DNA of 64,000 bases from Liolophura sinensis (taxonomy: Eukaryota > Mollusca > Polyplacophora > Chitonida > Chitonidae). A program made the translations under genes and the position numbers. This document shows positions 1 through 11,400 of the stretch, piece after piece (the first letter of the stretch is position 1; every line of letters starts with the position of its first letter). Below the pieces are notes generated by a model. That model ran no database searches. It had not been told where the DNA came from and saw only the letters and a list, made by a program, of their open reading frames with translations. The stretch is taken from positions 16,897,764 through 16,961,763 of the forward strand of contig NC_088306.1 in NCBI RefSeq assembly GCF_032854445.1, written 5' to 3'.

Positions 1-192
1 TTGATGAAAGCGGAATGGGTGTTAAGGGAAGTCATATCACAACAGAAATAATATCTGCATTAAATCAGATAAGCGTAGAGGAGGTTTATTTAAATTACTA
101 ACATTTATTTAAGTTACAAGATATTACAGTTCTCCAAGATGTAGAAAATAAGAGGTACGATCAGCATATTTTGAGTTACGGGAGATTTCAAC

Positions 193-745
193 CATCTTCA
201 AATCTCTGTTTCAATTCTCTCAGGTTCTGGTCAAGAGTGCGATACTTCATCCATATTGGGGCGACAGTGGCTCCATGCTGCAACTGAATAACTTTCATTT
301 CTGTCACGGCCTGTTCTCTTTTAATTATATGAATATATTCATAGAAATTCGGATGGGCTTTTCCGGACAGGGAATTCAGCCTGTGGTGCCATCCTTCAAG
401 GGCGTTGTTTGTTATAGGGCCATGGTTCTCGTGATGGTTCTAGACTTCTATATCCCATACCCCTTCAATCCAGTATTCGGTTACATTGTCCATTAATCGA
501 GAATTTTTCTGATAATGGAGCTTAGATATGACATGCATACACACTTTTTCAATTTCATATTTGGGAACAAGAGGTAAAACAGCTGCTCGCCTTACAAGTT
601 TCTTCACATCACAGTCGTTCTGGTAAAGTCTACAGGCCTTGCTTCTGACAGTTTCTCCAAACACACTGGGTGTAATGAAAGAAACAACCTTTCATTTTTG
701 CATTAGTTAAGATATGCCTTTTGAAAGTCTCACAGTACTGTCTCG
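193..745 (-). pseudogene. MULE-type transposase remnant (C-terminal half)
   Basis: Read on the minus strand, this stretch gives pieces of a Mutator-like (MULE, often FLYWCH-associated) transposase. In order they are a GCFFHYTQCVWR block near 700-660, a KKLVRRAAVLPLVP block near 600-560, a NNALEGWHHRLN block near 405-370 and a KEQA-like helix with a final LRELKQRF near 330-190. In the family these follow the DDE catalytic core and lie around the conserved 'TNN..EGWH' region. A frameshift separates the first two blocks near 630, and a stop interrupts the reading after IEV near 440. The copy is therefore dead. The N-terminal half and terminal inverted repeats are not recognisable; the element may extend beyond the window's left edge or be truncated. 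The family call rests on motif memory, without an alignment. Confidence 0.75.
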
Positions 746-952
746 GGCACAAACGGAAGGTGTAGTCTCGTAGATGAGTCATGAATAAGTCTCAGCATTC
801 CTTTGTACGTTGTTTGCTGTCTATTTGGAAGAGGAGCATATACTAGTGGAGATGTCTTGTTTTCAGTAACACTAGTATAACACTAGGATAGTATAAACTT
901 GATCTAATACACATGGGGCATTGTTGAGTAGGCCTACGACGTTAAACCCCAA

Positions 953-978
953 GCATACATACATACATACATACATAG
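953..978. repeat. (CATA)n microsatellite
   Basis: A short run of tandem CATA/ACAT units. Nothing else recognisable lies between the transposase remnant and the SINE at 1177. Confidence 0.8.
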
Positions 979-1176
979 GTCTACATACGTATTCAAACAG
1001 TAGCGAAAACACAAATTCTCAGCTGCGCTGACTACATCACAAATGAAGAAATTGTAACGGGCGATTTCTCCTTATCTCCATTCACTACAGTGATAAGTAT
1101 TAAGCAGAAATTCGAATAGATATGAAACATTTTAGAAAGGCTAACCTACACGTAAATATATGTTAGAACTAAAGAT

Positions 1177-1440
1177 TTATTTATTTATTTGATTGGTGTT
1201 TTACGCCGTACTCAAGAATATTTCACTTATACGACGGCGAACAGCATTATGGTGGGTGGAAACCGGGCACAGCCGGGGGAAACCCACGACCATCCGCGGG
1301 TTGCTGGCAGACCTTCCCACGTACGGCCGGAGAGGAAGCCAGAATGAGCTGGACTTGAACTCAGAGCGACCGCATTGGTGAGAGACACCTGGGTCATTAC
1401 GCTGCGCCAGCGCGCTAACCAACTGAGCCACGGAGGCCCC
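1177..1440 (-). mobile_element. tRNA-derived SINE, full length, with target site duplication
   Basis: A complete 264-bp SINE in minus orientation. Its tail (TTATTTATTTATTTGATTGG on the + strand) is at the low-coordinate end. Its tRNA-like head is at the high end, with an A box resembling TGGCTCAGTTGG and a B box GAGTTCAAGTCC when read on the minus strand. The 13-bp sequence TAGAACTAAAGAT flanks it perfectly at 1164-1176 and 1441-1453, a target site duplication left by L1-type retroposition. The intact flanks suggest a fairly young insertion. This family is repeated many times in the window and resembles bivalve Meta/BivaMD-type SINEs (family name from memory). Confidence 0.92.
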
Positions 1441-1453
1441 TAGAACTAAAGAT

Positions 1454-2372
1454 GCCTTAGGAGCTCTACCATTTATGAAATGATGGCTTTTAGACTGAAA
1501 CACCGACACTATATCAGCTATAAGTTAGGGGCTGAATTGAGTCGTTGAGGGATTGTGGTTTAGAGAGTCGAGGAAGCGGATTTGGCTATATTACAATGGA
1601 CCTTTTCAAATCTATATTTCTTTAGTATGTTTGGTCTTTGAAATGTTAAGTTTCCACAAAGTTGCATCTGAATTTTTCGTAGGCCTTATAACTCAACAAT
1701 AGGCTTACCTTCCCGGAACTGTTTTAACTGCCTCTCTGGAGCTCTGGTTAAGAATGTAGACAGGAGGCTGCGGTACATTCTCTGTATCCAGCTAGAAATC
1801 TGGCCTCATATGGCGTTTCATTGCATAACCTATACATTTTGCATAGGTTATCCAATATATATTTGGTAAATTTTTATTATCGAGTTTAATCGATATACCC
1901 CATTCCTTAAGAAACATCGGGTGATATTTAAGAATGTTATGGGCAGGGAAAGCAGAATTTGGGGCTGATAGTGTACCTCTCTTAAACTCTTCAACATGTA
2001 CGTTTTATATAATATCTTTTGCAGATAAAAATTATATAATGATATATTTCTAATGGAGTTCTTTAAGAGCAGAGTTAAAGATGGCGGACTTAATCCTCAA
2101 TCTCGATACTGGGGATCCTTTAATAGAGTTCAGAGTTCTTTGTTTGATCACAAAAAGGATGAAACAAACGGGAAGTTTACGGCAATAAGACTATCAAGAA
2201 CGACAACTCCGGAAGAAAGTTTATGTCTATCGTTTACGACATCTGCCAGAAAGTGACCCGTAAAAACATGTGCGTCTACTGCTGGGATCTGAACTTCTAA
2301 AATGACAGCTACCTGCATTTGCCGGTGAAGAAATTTCACATTCGTTTTGGATAGCACATACTTGGAGTAAAC
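1454..2372. other. region upstream of GFM1; probable promoter and 5' UTR at its end
   Basis: No gene is seen in most of this stretch. Near its end, AAGATGGCGG at 2078-2087 resembles a YY1 site of the type found at transcription starts of housekeeping genes. The ATG inside it also opens a short reading frame (MADLIL..., about 30 codons) that could be an upstream ORF of the GFM1 transcript. No TATA box is evident. Placing the transcription start here is inference. Confidence 0.4.
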
Positions 2373-2432
2373 ATGACGATCCTGAGATGCACACGTTACT
2401 TCCTGAACAGGGGTCTATCCCTGACGCAAAAG
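2373..2432 (+). CDS. GFM1: GFM1 coding exon 1 (targeting peptide)
   Basis: Starts at ATG 2373 ([20 protein letters not shown]) and ends in phase 0 at AAG|GTACGC. It has arginines, no acidic residues and alternating hydrophobic residues, typical of a matrix targeting signal. The reading frame is closed by TAG 18-20 bases upstream, so no earlier ATG in this exon can serve. Confidence 0.85.
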
Positions 2433-5400
2433 GTACGCGTGTAAGATCGCAGATTTTTATGTTAACGTAAAAAAACTGTGTTGATTACCGAAACAACAAC
2501 AACACTGGCCTAACCAAGCGATGCCTTGTGTAAAGTGAAACCCGGAAAAAAACATTTAAGACGACTCAGAAGTGAAATGTTTAGTCCATTAGGTTGATAA
2601 TTTTAAAGTTGAGGTTGCTGTCATATGGTAGAGTGAGGAACCAGCTTTTCACAGTGAACATCTGAGAAGCTATAGGTGCTCATTGACTAGCTCGAGACCT
2701 CGGTCTAAGGTTGGCTTATATATACTGATACGTCAGTATAGGCCCAAAATTCCTTGGGTAGCCAGCCTCACTGTATTTGACAAGGCAGGTAACTGCATCT
2801 GGTTTTGAAGTGGGCCGAGCTCTGACATTGGTTTGGGATCTAATCCATGGGGTTTAAATGTTTGGTCACAGACTCCTTTTTAAGAGCTCAAATAATAAAT
2901 GATGACCTCAGATTAAGCCCAGGTTGTGACACAGATGACTTTGTATCATGCAAACATGCATAGTTTAGTCACATAAATTAATGTTTGTTTATTGATTACT
3001 GATTTCAAACAGTATCTAGTTCCATATTGATTTTCATTGATAAAAATAGAATCTAATACATTTTTTGCCGTTAAATCTGATTGGATGTCTTCAAGGTCAT
3101 CAGTCAGAAGAGCCTGAAATAACAAGTATTTTCTCCCCTGATGTACCGGTATATTATGATATGCTAACATGGAAATAATCAATAAATTATTTGTTTATGG
3201 GTACTAAATTTATTTTTCTATTTGCAGACATTTACTCTGAGATTAGCTTCTACCTCTAGTGATGATCAGGTGAGAGTTTACATTGTTTCTTTCCTGAAGA
3301 TCAGATATGATTTTATACCAAGGCATCTACTCTAATAATTTTGAAGTCTAACTAAATGTTTGATCAGTCCGTGTTCGGAAACATGTATGAACATGCGGAA
3401 ATGCTGTGCCTATTGTTTTTGTAGGGAATGACAAATGTGGAGAACATCCGAAACATTGGAATCTCCGCCCATATTGACTCTGGCAAAACAACACTAACTG
3501 AAAGGATTCTGTTCTACACTGGCAGAGTTGCGGAGATGCACGAGGTAACTACACTGTTTGAAGTTCTTAGCCAATTGAGGTTATTTTTTAAGGTAATGAA
3601 AATATTAACGTGAAGTATGTACACTGTGCACAAAATGCTTTGATTTATTTTTTTTAGAATTTTTTCAACCTAGTAAAATACATATAAAACATGCATATGT
3701 ATTCTGTGATGGCCTGTTCTAATCACATTTGGACCAGTGATGTCACATCAGCCTTCATGCCACTTAGCACACACAATCTGCTATATTTCAGCATTCAAAT
3801 TGATACGCATATAGATCTGTGGTTGTATTCACCCAATGGACCTTGGATTATCTTAGAACAAACTGTTTGAAGCAAAAAGTATAAATGTTGCATCACTGAT
3901 ACCCTCTGAGTCAATACAGACAACCAGAGGATCTGGTGTTTTAAAACTATATTACTTGATTGAAAAATAAATCAAACTATTTTTTGGACGGTGTTTGATG
4001 GTTTTTATCTGTTATATACTTCATTTCAGTGTTTTCTTTGCCTTTAAGTACCGAGTTGGAGCCATTTTTCAGGTATCAGGAGGTTTTTATCAGGTACTGG
4101 GAGGTTTGTCAGGTACCTGGAGGTTTGTCAGGTGTCAGGAGGTTTTATCAGGTACTGGGAGGTTTTGTCAGGTACTGGGAGGCTTGTCAGGTACCAGGAG
4201 GTTTTATCAGGTACTGGGAGGTTTTGTCAGGTACTGGGAGGTTTGTCAGGTACTGAGAGGTTTGTCAGGTACCTGGAGGTTTGTCAGGTGTCAGGAGGTT
4301 TTATCAGGTACTGGGAGGTTTTGTCAGGTACTGGGAGGCTTGGCAGGTACCAGGAGGTTTTATCAGGTACCTGGAGGTTTGTCAGGTACCAGGAGGATTT
4401 GGTCAGGTACCAGGAGGTTTTGGTCAGGTATCTGATGGTTTGTCAGGTATTGGGAGGTTAGTCAGGTAGGTTTATCAGGTACCTGGAGGTTTATCAGGTA
4501 CCGGGAGGCTTTGTCAGGTACCGGGAGGTTTTGTCAGGTACCTGGAGGTTTGTCAGGTACCATGAGGTTTTGTCAGGTACCAGGAGGTTTTGTCAGGTAC
4601 CAGGAGGTTTTTTTTCAGGTAGCGGGAGGTTTTGTCAGGTACCTGAGAGGTTTGTCAGGTACCAGGAGGTTTTTTCAGGTAGCGGGAGGTTTTGTCAGGT
4701 ACCTGAGAGGTTTGTCAGGTACCAGGAGGTTTTTTCAGGTACCGGGAGGTTAGTCAGGTAGATTTATCAGGTACCTGCAGGTTTTGTCAGGTACTGTGGG
4801 GTTTTATCAGGTACTGGAAGGTTTGTCAGGTACCGGGAGGTTTTGGTCAGGTACCAGGAGGTTTGTCAAGTACCGTGAAGCCTGTTTGGTCAGGTACAGG
4901 GAGGTTTTGTTAGGTACCGGAGGGTTTGGTCAGGTACCTGGAGGCTTTGTCAGGTACCTGGATGTTTTGTCGAGTACCTGGTGGTTTGGTCAGGTACCTG
5001 CAGGTGTTATCAGGTACCGGAAGGTTTGTTCAGGTGCCAGGAGGTTTTGTGACGTACCTGAAGGTTTGTCAGGTACCTGGAGGTGTTGTCAGTTACCGGT
5101 ACTGCCGGTACTGAAGTATTATGCCAAAGAAACCAGACGTGCCCATCCAGTCACATTACACTGACACGGGGTCTACCAGTCCTGTTTCCTTGCTCTATTA
5201 AATCTCTCAGTGCTAAGTGCCAAGTGAGGCAGCAACAAGTACCATTTTTAAAGTCTTTGGTATGATCCGGGTTTGATCCTGGACCTCCTGGACTTTGAGG
5301 CAGACGCTCTAACCATTAGGCCACTGAAGCAGTCCTTGTTCAAGACCACCTGTCTTCCATCTATGTGGTGCCCAAGTCTGTACTTTGCACTTGGGGAAAG

Positions 5401-8400
5401 TTTGTATGGTATATCCTGGTCACTGCCATTTCCTTCACCCACAAAAGTGAACAATTCTTGAGCATGGCATTGAAGGACAGTCAGATAAATAAACAAATCA
5501 GTCGGTGTAATAAAATTTTTAAAAAAGTGCAAAAAGCCTGAACAAAAACTCATTCATTTTGTAGGTTCGTGACTAAAACACCATCAGCTTCAAGTATATA
5601 ATCTCTTAAATTTTCAACACTGAATGATTTTATAGCTTAATACTTGGTTAATAATTATTATAAATATAGATAAATATAAATTTATATAAATTATAAAAAG
5701 TGAGATTTCTTGACTACCAGGTGAAAGGCAAAGATGCAGTGGGAGCCAAGATGGATTTCATGGAATTGGAGAGACAAAGGGGGATAACTATCCAGTCGGC
5801 GGCGACGTATACGATTTGGAAGGATCTTAACATCAACATAATTGACACACCTGGTAAGGTTTCATGTCACATAGTCATTTTATATCATTTGTGATTGCAG
5901 ACTTCTTTTTGTCAGAATTAAGATAATAATCCAGTTTTGATCTTTGCCCCATCTGAACTTTGCTCCATTTTTGTCTTAACTGATCCCCATGTTGACAGTT
6001 GAACACCTCGTTGAAATTTTTTCCACATCTGGATACATCTATTAGCCAACTATAGTAGAAAATTCAAGAGTTGTTCTCATCTCCTTCTACTGAAATTAAA
6101 TTTTGGAAAAACTATTTTTGAAATATCGAAATTTTTGATATACGTTTTATGACAATGATACTTGTAGATAACATTGTATATATTGAAGTCCTGAAGTACT
6201 TTTTTGTCCTGGAGCAAAGTTCAGATACCAACTACATGAATAACAATACCTCAAAGTGGTCAGACTTTCTTCCGCAAATTGTCATATACATCAGTAATAT
6301 TAATCAGGCAAAAAATATCTCCTAAATCTATCACATGACTTATGGCAGCTCACTGAAAATACAAAATATAGCATATGCGTTGAATCAAACATGATATTTA
6401 GGGGCATATATCTCAGAAAGTATTGAAGATATTTATTTTTTGATTCCATATCCCGAAAGCCAGGGTTTAAAATACCCTATAGATAGATTTTCAGACTTCT
6501 AGGCCCATTGAATTGGAAGTTATGGTCATCCAAAAATGCCCCCAGAACAGATATCCTATTCGCGACTGTTGAAAATGAACTTTACAGGGTGTTTTTGGAT
6601 GATCATATCTCAAAAACCACTTAGAATTCGGGGCTATAACTTGGGAAACCGTCCTCTTATATGTCAAGGAGTTTTTAGGAAGTTTTTCAGCAAAATCCAA
6701 GAGGGTCACCACAAAAAAAATTTTTTGGGCTGATTTGATGTGAAATGAACCTGCATTGTTTGAGGTAGAGTCAGATACATTTCAGACACTTGGGATGTAA
6801 TTTAAGACTTCTTGATGATAGCTTGTCATACTCGTTATTTATTTATTTGATTGATGTTTTACGCTGTACTTCCTGTCGTATTCTCATGCTGTAGCACGTT
6901 ACTAATGGCATGAAAGTTTCATTGGTTAATCCAATATGTATATAATTCATACTCTGTGCATTGAAAATCTTATTTGGGTAAAACCTATATATAAATCGAT
7001 AATGATGTCTTTGCATACAGCTTTAGTATAAAGCATTTGCATCATGCCCCCAGGCATCATTCTGTGTCAAATCGGCCTAAAAGTAAAAGCTAATAAATAT
7101 TGAATATATTATTTTTCTGAGGCCATGTTCTGAAGACCAGGATAGAAAAACCCCAATTGGTGGATTTTCAGACTTCTATTCCCCTTGAATAGGAAAGTGC
7201 AGCCATCTAAAATACTTTCAAAACTAATACATGGTGTTTCTAAAAGGCCATGTCTCAAAAACCACTTGGAATTTGGAGCTATAACTTGGCAAACCTTCCT
7301 CATATATGGTAAAGGTAGTTTTAAAAAATTTTTTTAAAATGATCCAAGTAGGTCACTGCAACAGTGGGCTGAAATGACATGAAATGACCCCTAGCATGAC
7401 TTCCAGAACAACCTATAATGAAGAGATCAGTGTACCTGTATATACCATGCTTAATGTGCTTGTCAGATGTAATGTTGGGGAAGCTTTCTAAAACTGCCCA
7501 TTACATTGTATTTCCATGAGGTATATTTTTGCAAGTAGCATCATAACCTGTGTTTTACTGTAATTTTTCAGCCTTTTTGCGTGTTTGCAAAGTGTTTATT
7601 CAAGCATATTCTGAAGACATTGTTCTGTGTAGACTTATAAAATTTTACTCTTTGTGAAGCCTTGAAATTGGCCAATCCAGCTTATGTAATTTTATCTCCA
7701 AAATCAAATTGAAATTTGCATAAAGCGCACTGAAAGTTGTTCTTTCATATGAGAAAAGGTTGAGGAATGAGGGTAATTGTCACAAACAGTGATCATCTTC
7801 AGCAATCGTCCTTGTTGCTATGTTACAGGCCATGTAGACTTCACAGTTGAAGTGGAGCGAGCTCTGCGAGTCCTGGATGGGGCAATCTTGGTTCTGTGCA
7901 GTGTGGGTGGGGTACAGAGTCAGACATTCACTGTCACCAGACAGATGACGCGGTACAACGTCCCCGCTGTGGCGTTCATTAACAAGTTGGACAGACAGGG
8001 GGCTAACCCGTACAGGGTTCTGCATCAGATCAGGTACTGGTGTGCTGTTCCCAGAGTGCTCCGTCAAGTAAATGGGATCTACATTTATGCGGAAGGTCAC
8101 ATTTAACTAAATGGCCTCTTGTTCACAGAAAGTTAATGACAGCTTCATGCTTCTTCCAAAACGTTTATTCAGATGAATAATGGCTTTATTCATGCCCAAA
8201 AACATCTATATGTATATACATGTATGTGTTGACATCATGCTTCCCAAGAATCTTCTTCGAGTTGTAAAGTGGGTCACAGTGGCCGAGGGGGTTAGCACGT
8301 CGGCACGGCACTATGACCCAGCAGCCTCCCACCAATGAGGTAGCTGTGAGTTCAAGTCCAGCTCATGCTGGCTTCCTCTCTGGTCGTAAATAGGAAGGTC

Positions 8401-11400
8401 CTTCAGCAACCTGCAGATGGTCGTGGTTTTCTCCCGGGCTTTATTCCCAGGCTCCCGGAAATATTCTTGAGTACAACGTAAAACACCAATGTAATAAATC
8501 AAATTAATCTAGTTGCAAAAGTTTATTTCAATTTTTTTCACAAAAATATGTATTTGATTGTGAATTTCCCTTTAGTAGAACCCCTCTTTCCTTCCACCAT
8601 TATGCTTGCTGCTGTCGTATAAGAGAACTATTCTTGAGTAGGTCTGTAGCAGAAAACTCTAATTAAAAAACTGAAAAAGCCAAATGAATGTTCTGTGAAA
8701 ATATAAAGTCACCTTAAGCGGGAAGACTACAAAAAAGGAGAAATAATATTTTATGATTTTATTCACAATTTTGATGGAATATTATATTCTTTTCCCAGAT
8801 CTGTGATGTTCTGGTTAGTGAAGCTTCATGTTGAAAGATAAAGGCATTTGTATGTTTTACCCGCAGATCTAAGCTGGGTAAAAATGCAGCCTTCCTGCAG
8901 CTTCCTATTGGGTTAGAGAGTGCGCAGGAGGGAATTGTGGACTTGATCCGAAGAAAAGCCATTTACTTCCGTGAACCTCAGGGGTAAGATTATGTATGGC
9001 TTTTAGGCTCTAATCAGGTCCTAAGCAAAGCATTTCTTCACTGGGAAGTCCTAAGATCAACCATGATGTTAGTTTGACCTTTTTTGTTGGTTTCTTTTCA
9101 AATTGTTGAACCATCCCCCTCATACAGCCTAAAAAATGGTTATCTTTTATCATTGAAGACATAATATATTATTTTTCTAAAGATATCTCAATCTATAAAG
9201 TGTTTTGATGGGAACAGCTTGTGTCTTATGTACTATGATGCAAATTAGTTTCAAAAACTTCATTTTGATTGGTGGATATTTTACAGATTGTCAGTTGAGG
9301 AGGGTGAAGTTCCCAGTGACATGGTGTCAGAAGTGGAAGACAGGAGACAAGAACTTATTGGTAACTTGTGTCAAATTCCTCTAAAATTAGCTGTTTTACA
9401 GCTTTTAATTTCAGATTTGAGAATTTATTTCAGAATTAGAGTACATTTGTAGATAACACTTTTTCAATTTTGCAGAATTTAAATTGTATCCTGTGGACAT
9501 AATAGGAGTGATTTTGTGATCTGAAAGTCAATAAAGAGGTCACTTCTTCACACTATGTGTACTTTTTGTAAGATTGTCTCAAATCAAACTGCAAAAAGTG
9601 GAATCTAGATCTGAATTAGCAGCCTAATGAATCATAAAAGTGGAAAAAACCAACACATTGTACATGTACACGTCGAGTTAATACCTGTTTTCCTTTTCCA
9701 GAACATGTAGCAAATGTAGATGAAACTTTGGGAGAAATGTTTCTGGAGGAGAAGACCCCTACAGAATCTGATATCATCAGGGCGATCCGTCGTTCCTGTC
9801 AGAAGATGACCTTCACACCTGTTCTGCTCGGCACTGCCCTCAAGAACAAAGGGGTTCAGCCATTACTGGATGCTGTAGTTGATTACCTCCCAAATCCATC
9901 CCAGGTGGAGAATTATGCCCTCGACAATTCCAAGGGGTATATCTCTTCAGTGATTTTTCTTTTTATTAACTCTGCTGAAGGAATCACAATGAACTTATCT
10001 CTGTTTATGCATCTGCCTGTCTGTGCTTCACCGTTCATCCCAAACTCACACACGTTCTGTGAATTTTATCTTTATGTCAGATACCTGCTGAAGGTCGGTG
10101 GTTTACTCCAAGCGTAAATCTGACCCGATGCCTCGAGGTTAGCTTGCTAGTGCAACACAATGACCCTGGAGTCTCCTCATCAATGAGGGTCCAGGTCATG
10201 CTGGCTTCCTCTCCCAGCAATCTCCAGATGATTGTAGGTATCCCCCAGGCTCTGTCTGGTTTCCTTCAACCATAATGCTGATCGCCGTTGTATAAGTGAA
10301 ATATTCTTGATTATGGCGTAAGAAACCAATCAAATGAATGAAACTAAATCAGACCATTACCCTGTTAGTAAAGAATTTTTGTCACATAAATCAATTACAT
10401 GAAAGAGTACATGCCCGAGTACATGAAGGAGTACATGAAGGTGAAGGAGTACATGAAGGAGTACATGCAGGAGTACATGAAGGTGAAGGAGTACATGAAG
10501 GAGCACACATGTCTTCATCATATGCATATAGTACTTTATAAATCAAATTCATTATGTTCTTCTCTTCATTCTTGCAGTGACATAAAAACTTTGAATGTGA
10601 TAACTTTTTTCTGTGAATTATAGGTCCAGATATCGGCACATGTAGATGTTTTATCTTCAGCTATCTTTCTTTAATTTGCCACTATTGCTGTGTACTTTCC
10701 TTATGAGTGGGATTTTAATTTTATCAGCGTTGTTGATTTTGTGTGATGTCATTGTTCTGGGTGTGATATGGCTATCTACATTCCAGACTAGGCATAACAC
10801 CCCATCTGGTCACATGAAGCTGACACCAGACATGACACCCCACATAGTCACATTAAGCTGACACCACAGGTTTCTTGGAAATAGAAAATGAAAATACTTG
10901 TAGTTCAGTATCATGATTAATGTGTTTTAAAGATTTTATTGTAACCTGAGGATGGTCGTGTGTTTCCCTTGGGCTCTGTCCGCTTTCCACAAACCATAAT
11001 GCTGGCTTAATGTAGTGTAAGTGAAGAATCTTAAGTATGGCATAAATCTCCAGTCAGATGAATACAAAATAAGATTTTATCTGACTTTGATTTCAGAACA
11101 GACAAGGCGGAGAAGTTTATTTTGAACCCAGATAGAAGTGAGAGAAATCCGTTTGTGGCACTGGCATTTAAACTGGAGGTATGGACTGTGGATAAGCCAG
11201 TTTTCTGGCTCATGGTAGTATGTGTTCAGGGCTCCTCAGAGTAGTTTAACAGTTAAAGATTTACAGGTACTTATTTACATAAATTGTGCGAATTGTATTA
11301 AGGGTAACAGATGATATTCAAGAATGTTTCACTTAGGTCAGGTATATTGAACCTAAATTCTCAGCACAACCAGCATTCGACCTCATTGGTTAGGGGACGA

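Noticed and set aside
1372..1440. tRNA gene
   Set aside because: The A and B boxes belong to the SINE head and no cloverleaf with a proper acceptor stem is seen; the same head recurs in every SINE copy.
2053..2256. Small coding gene upstream of GFM1
   Set aside because: No recognisable domain and no splice pattern; more likely promoter or 5' UTR.
3995..5164. Long + strand reading frames with [17 protein letters not shown] repeats
   Set aside because: Pure translation of the 20-22 bp minisatellite in several frames; no gene context.
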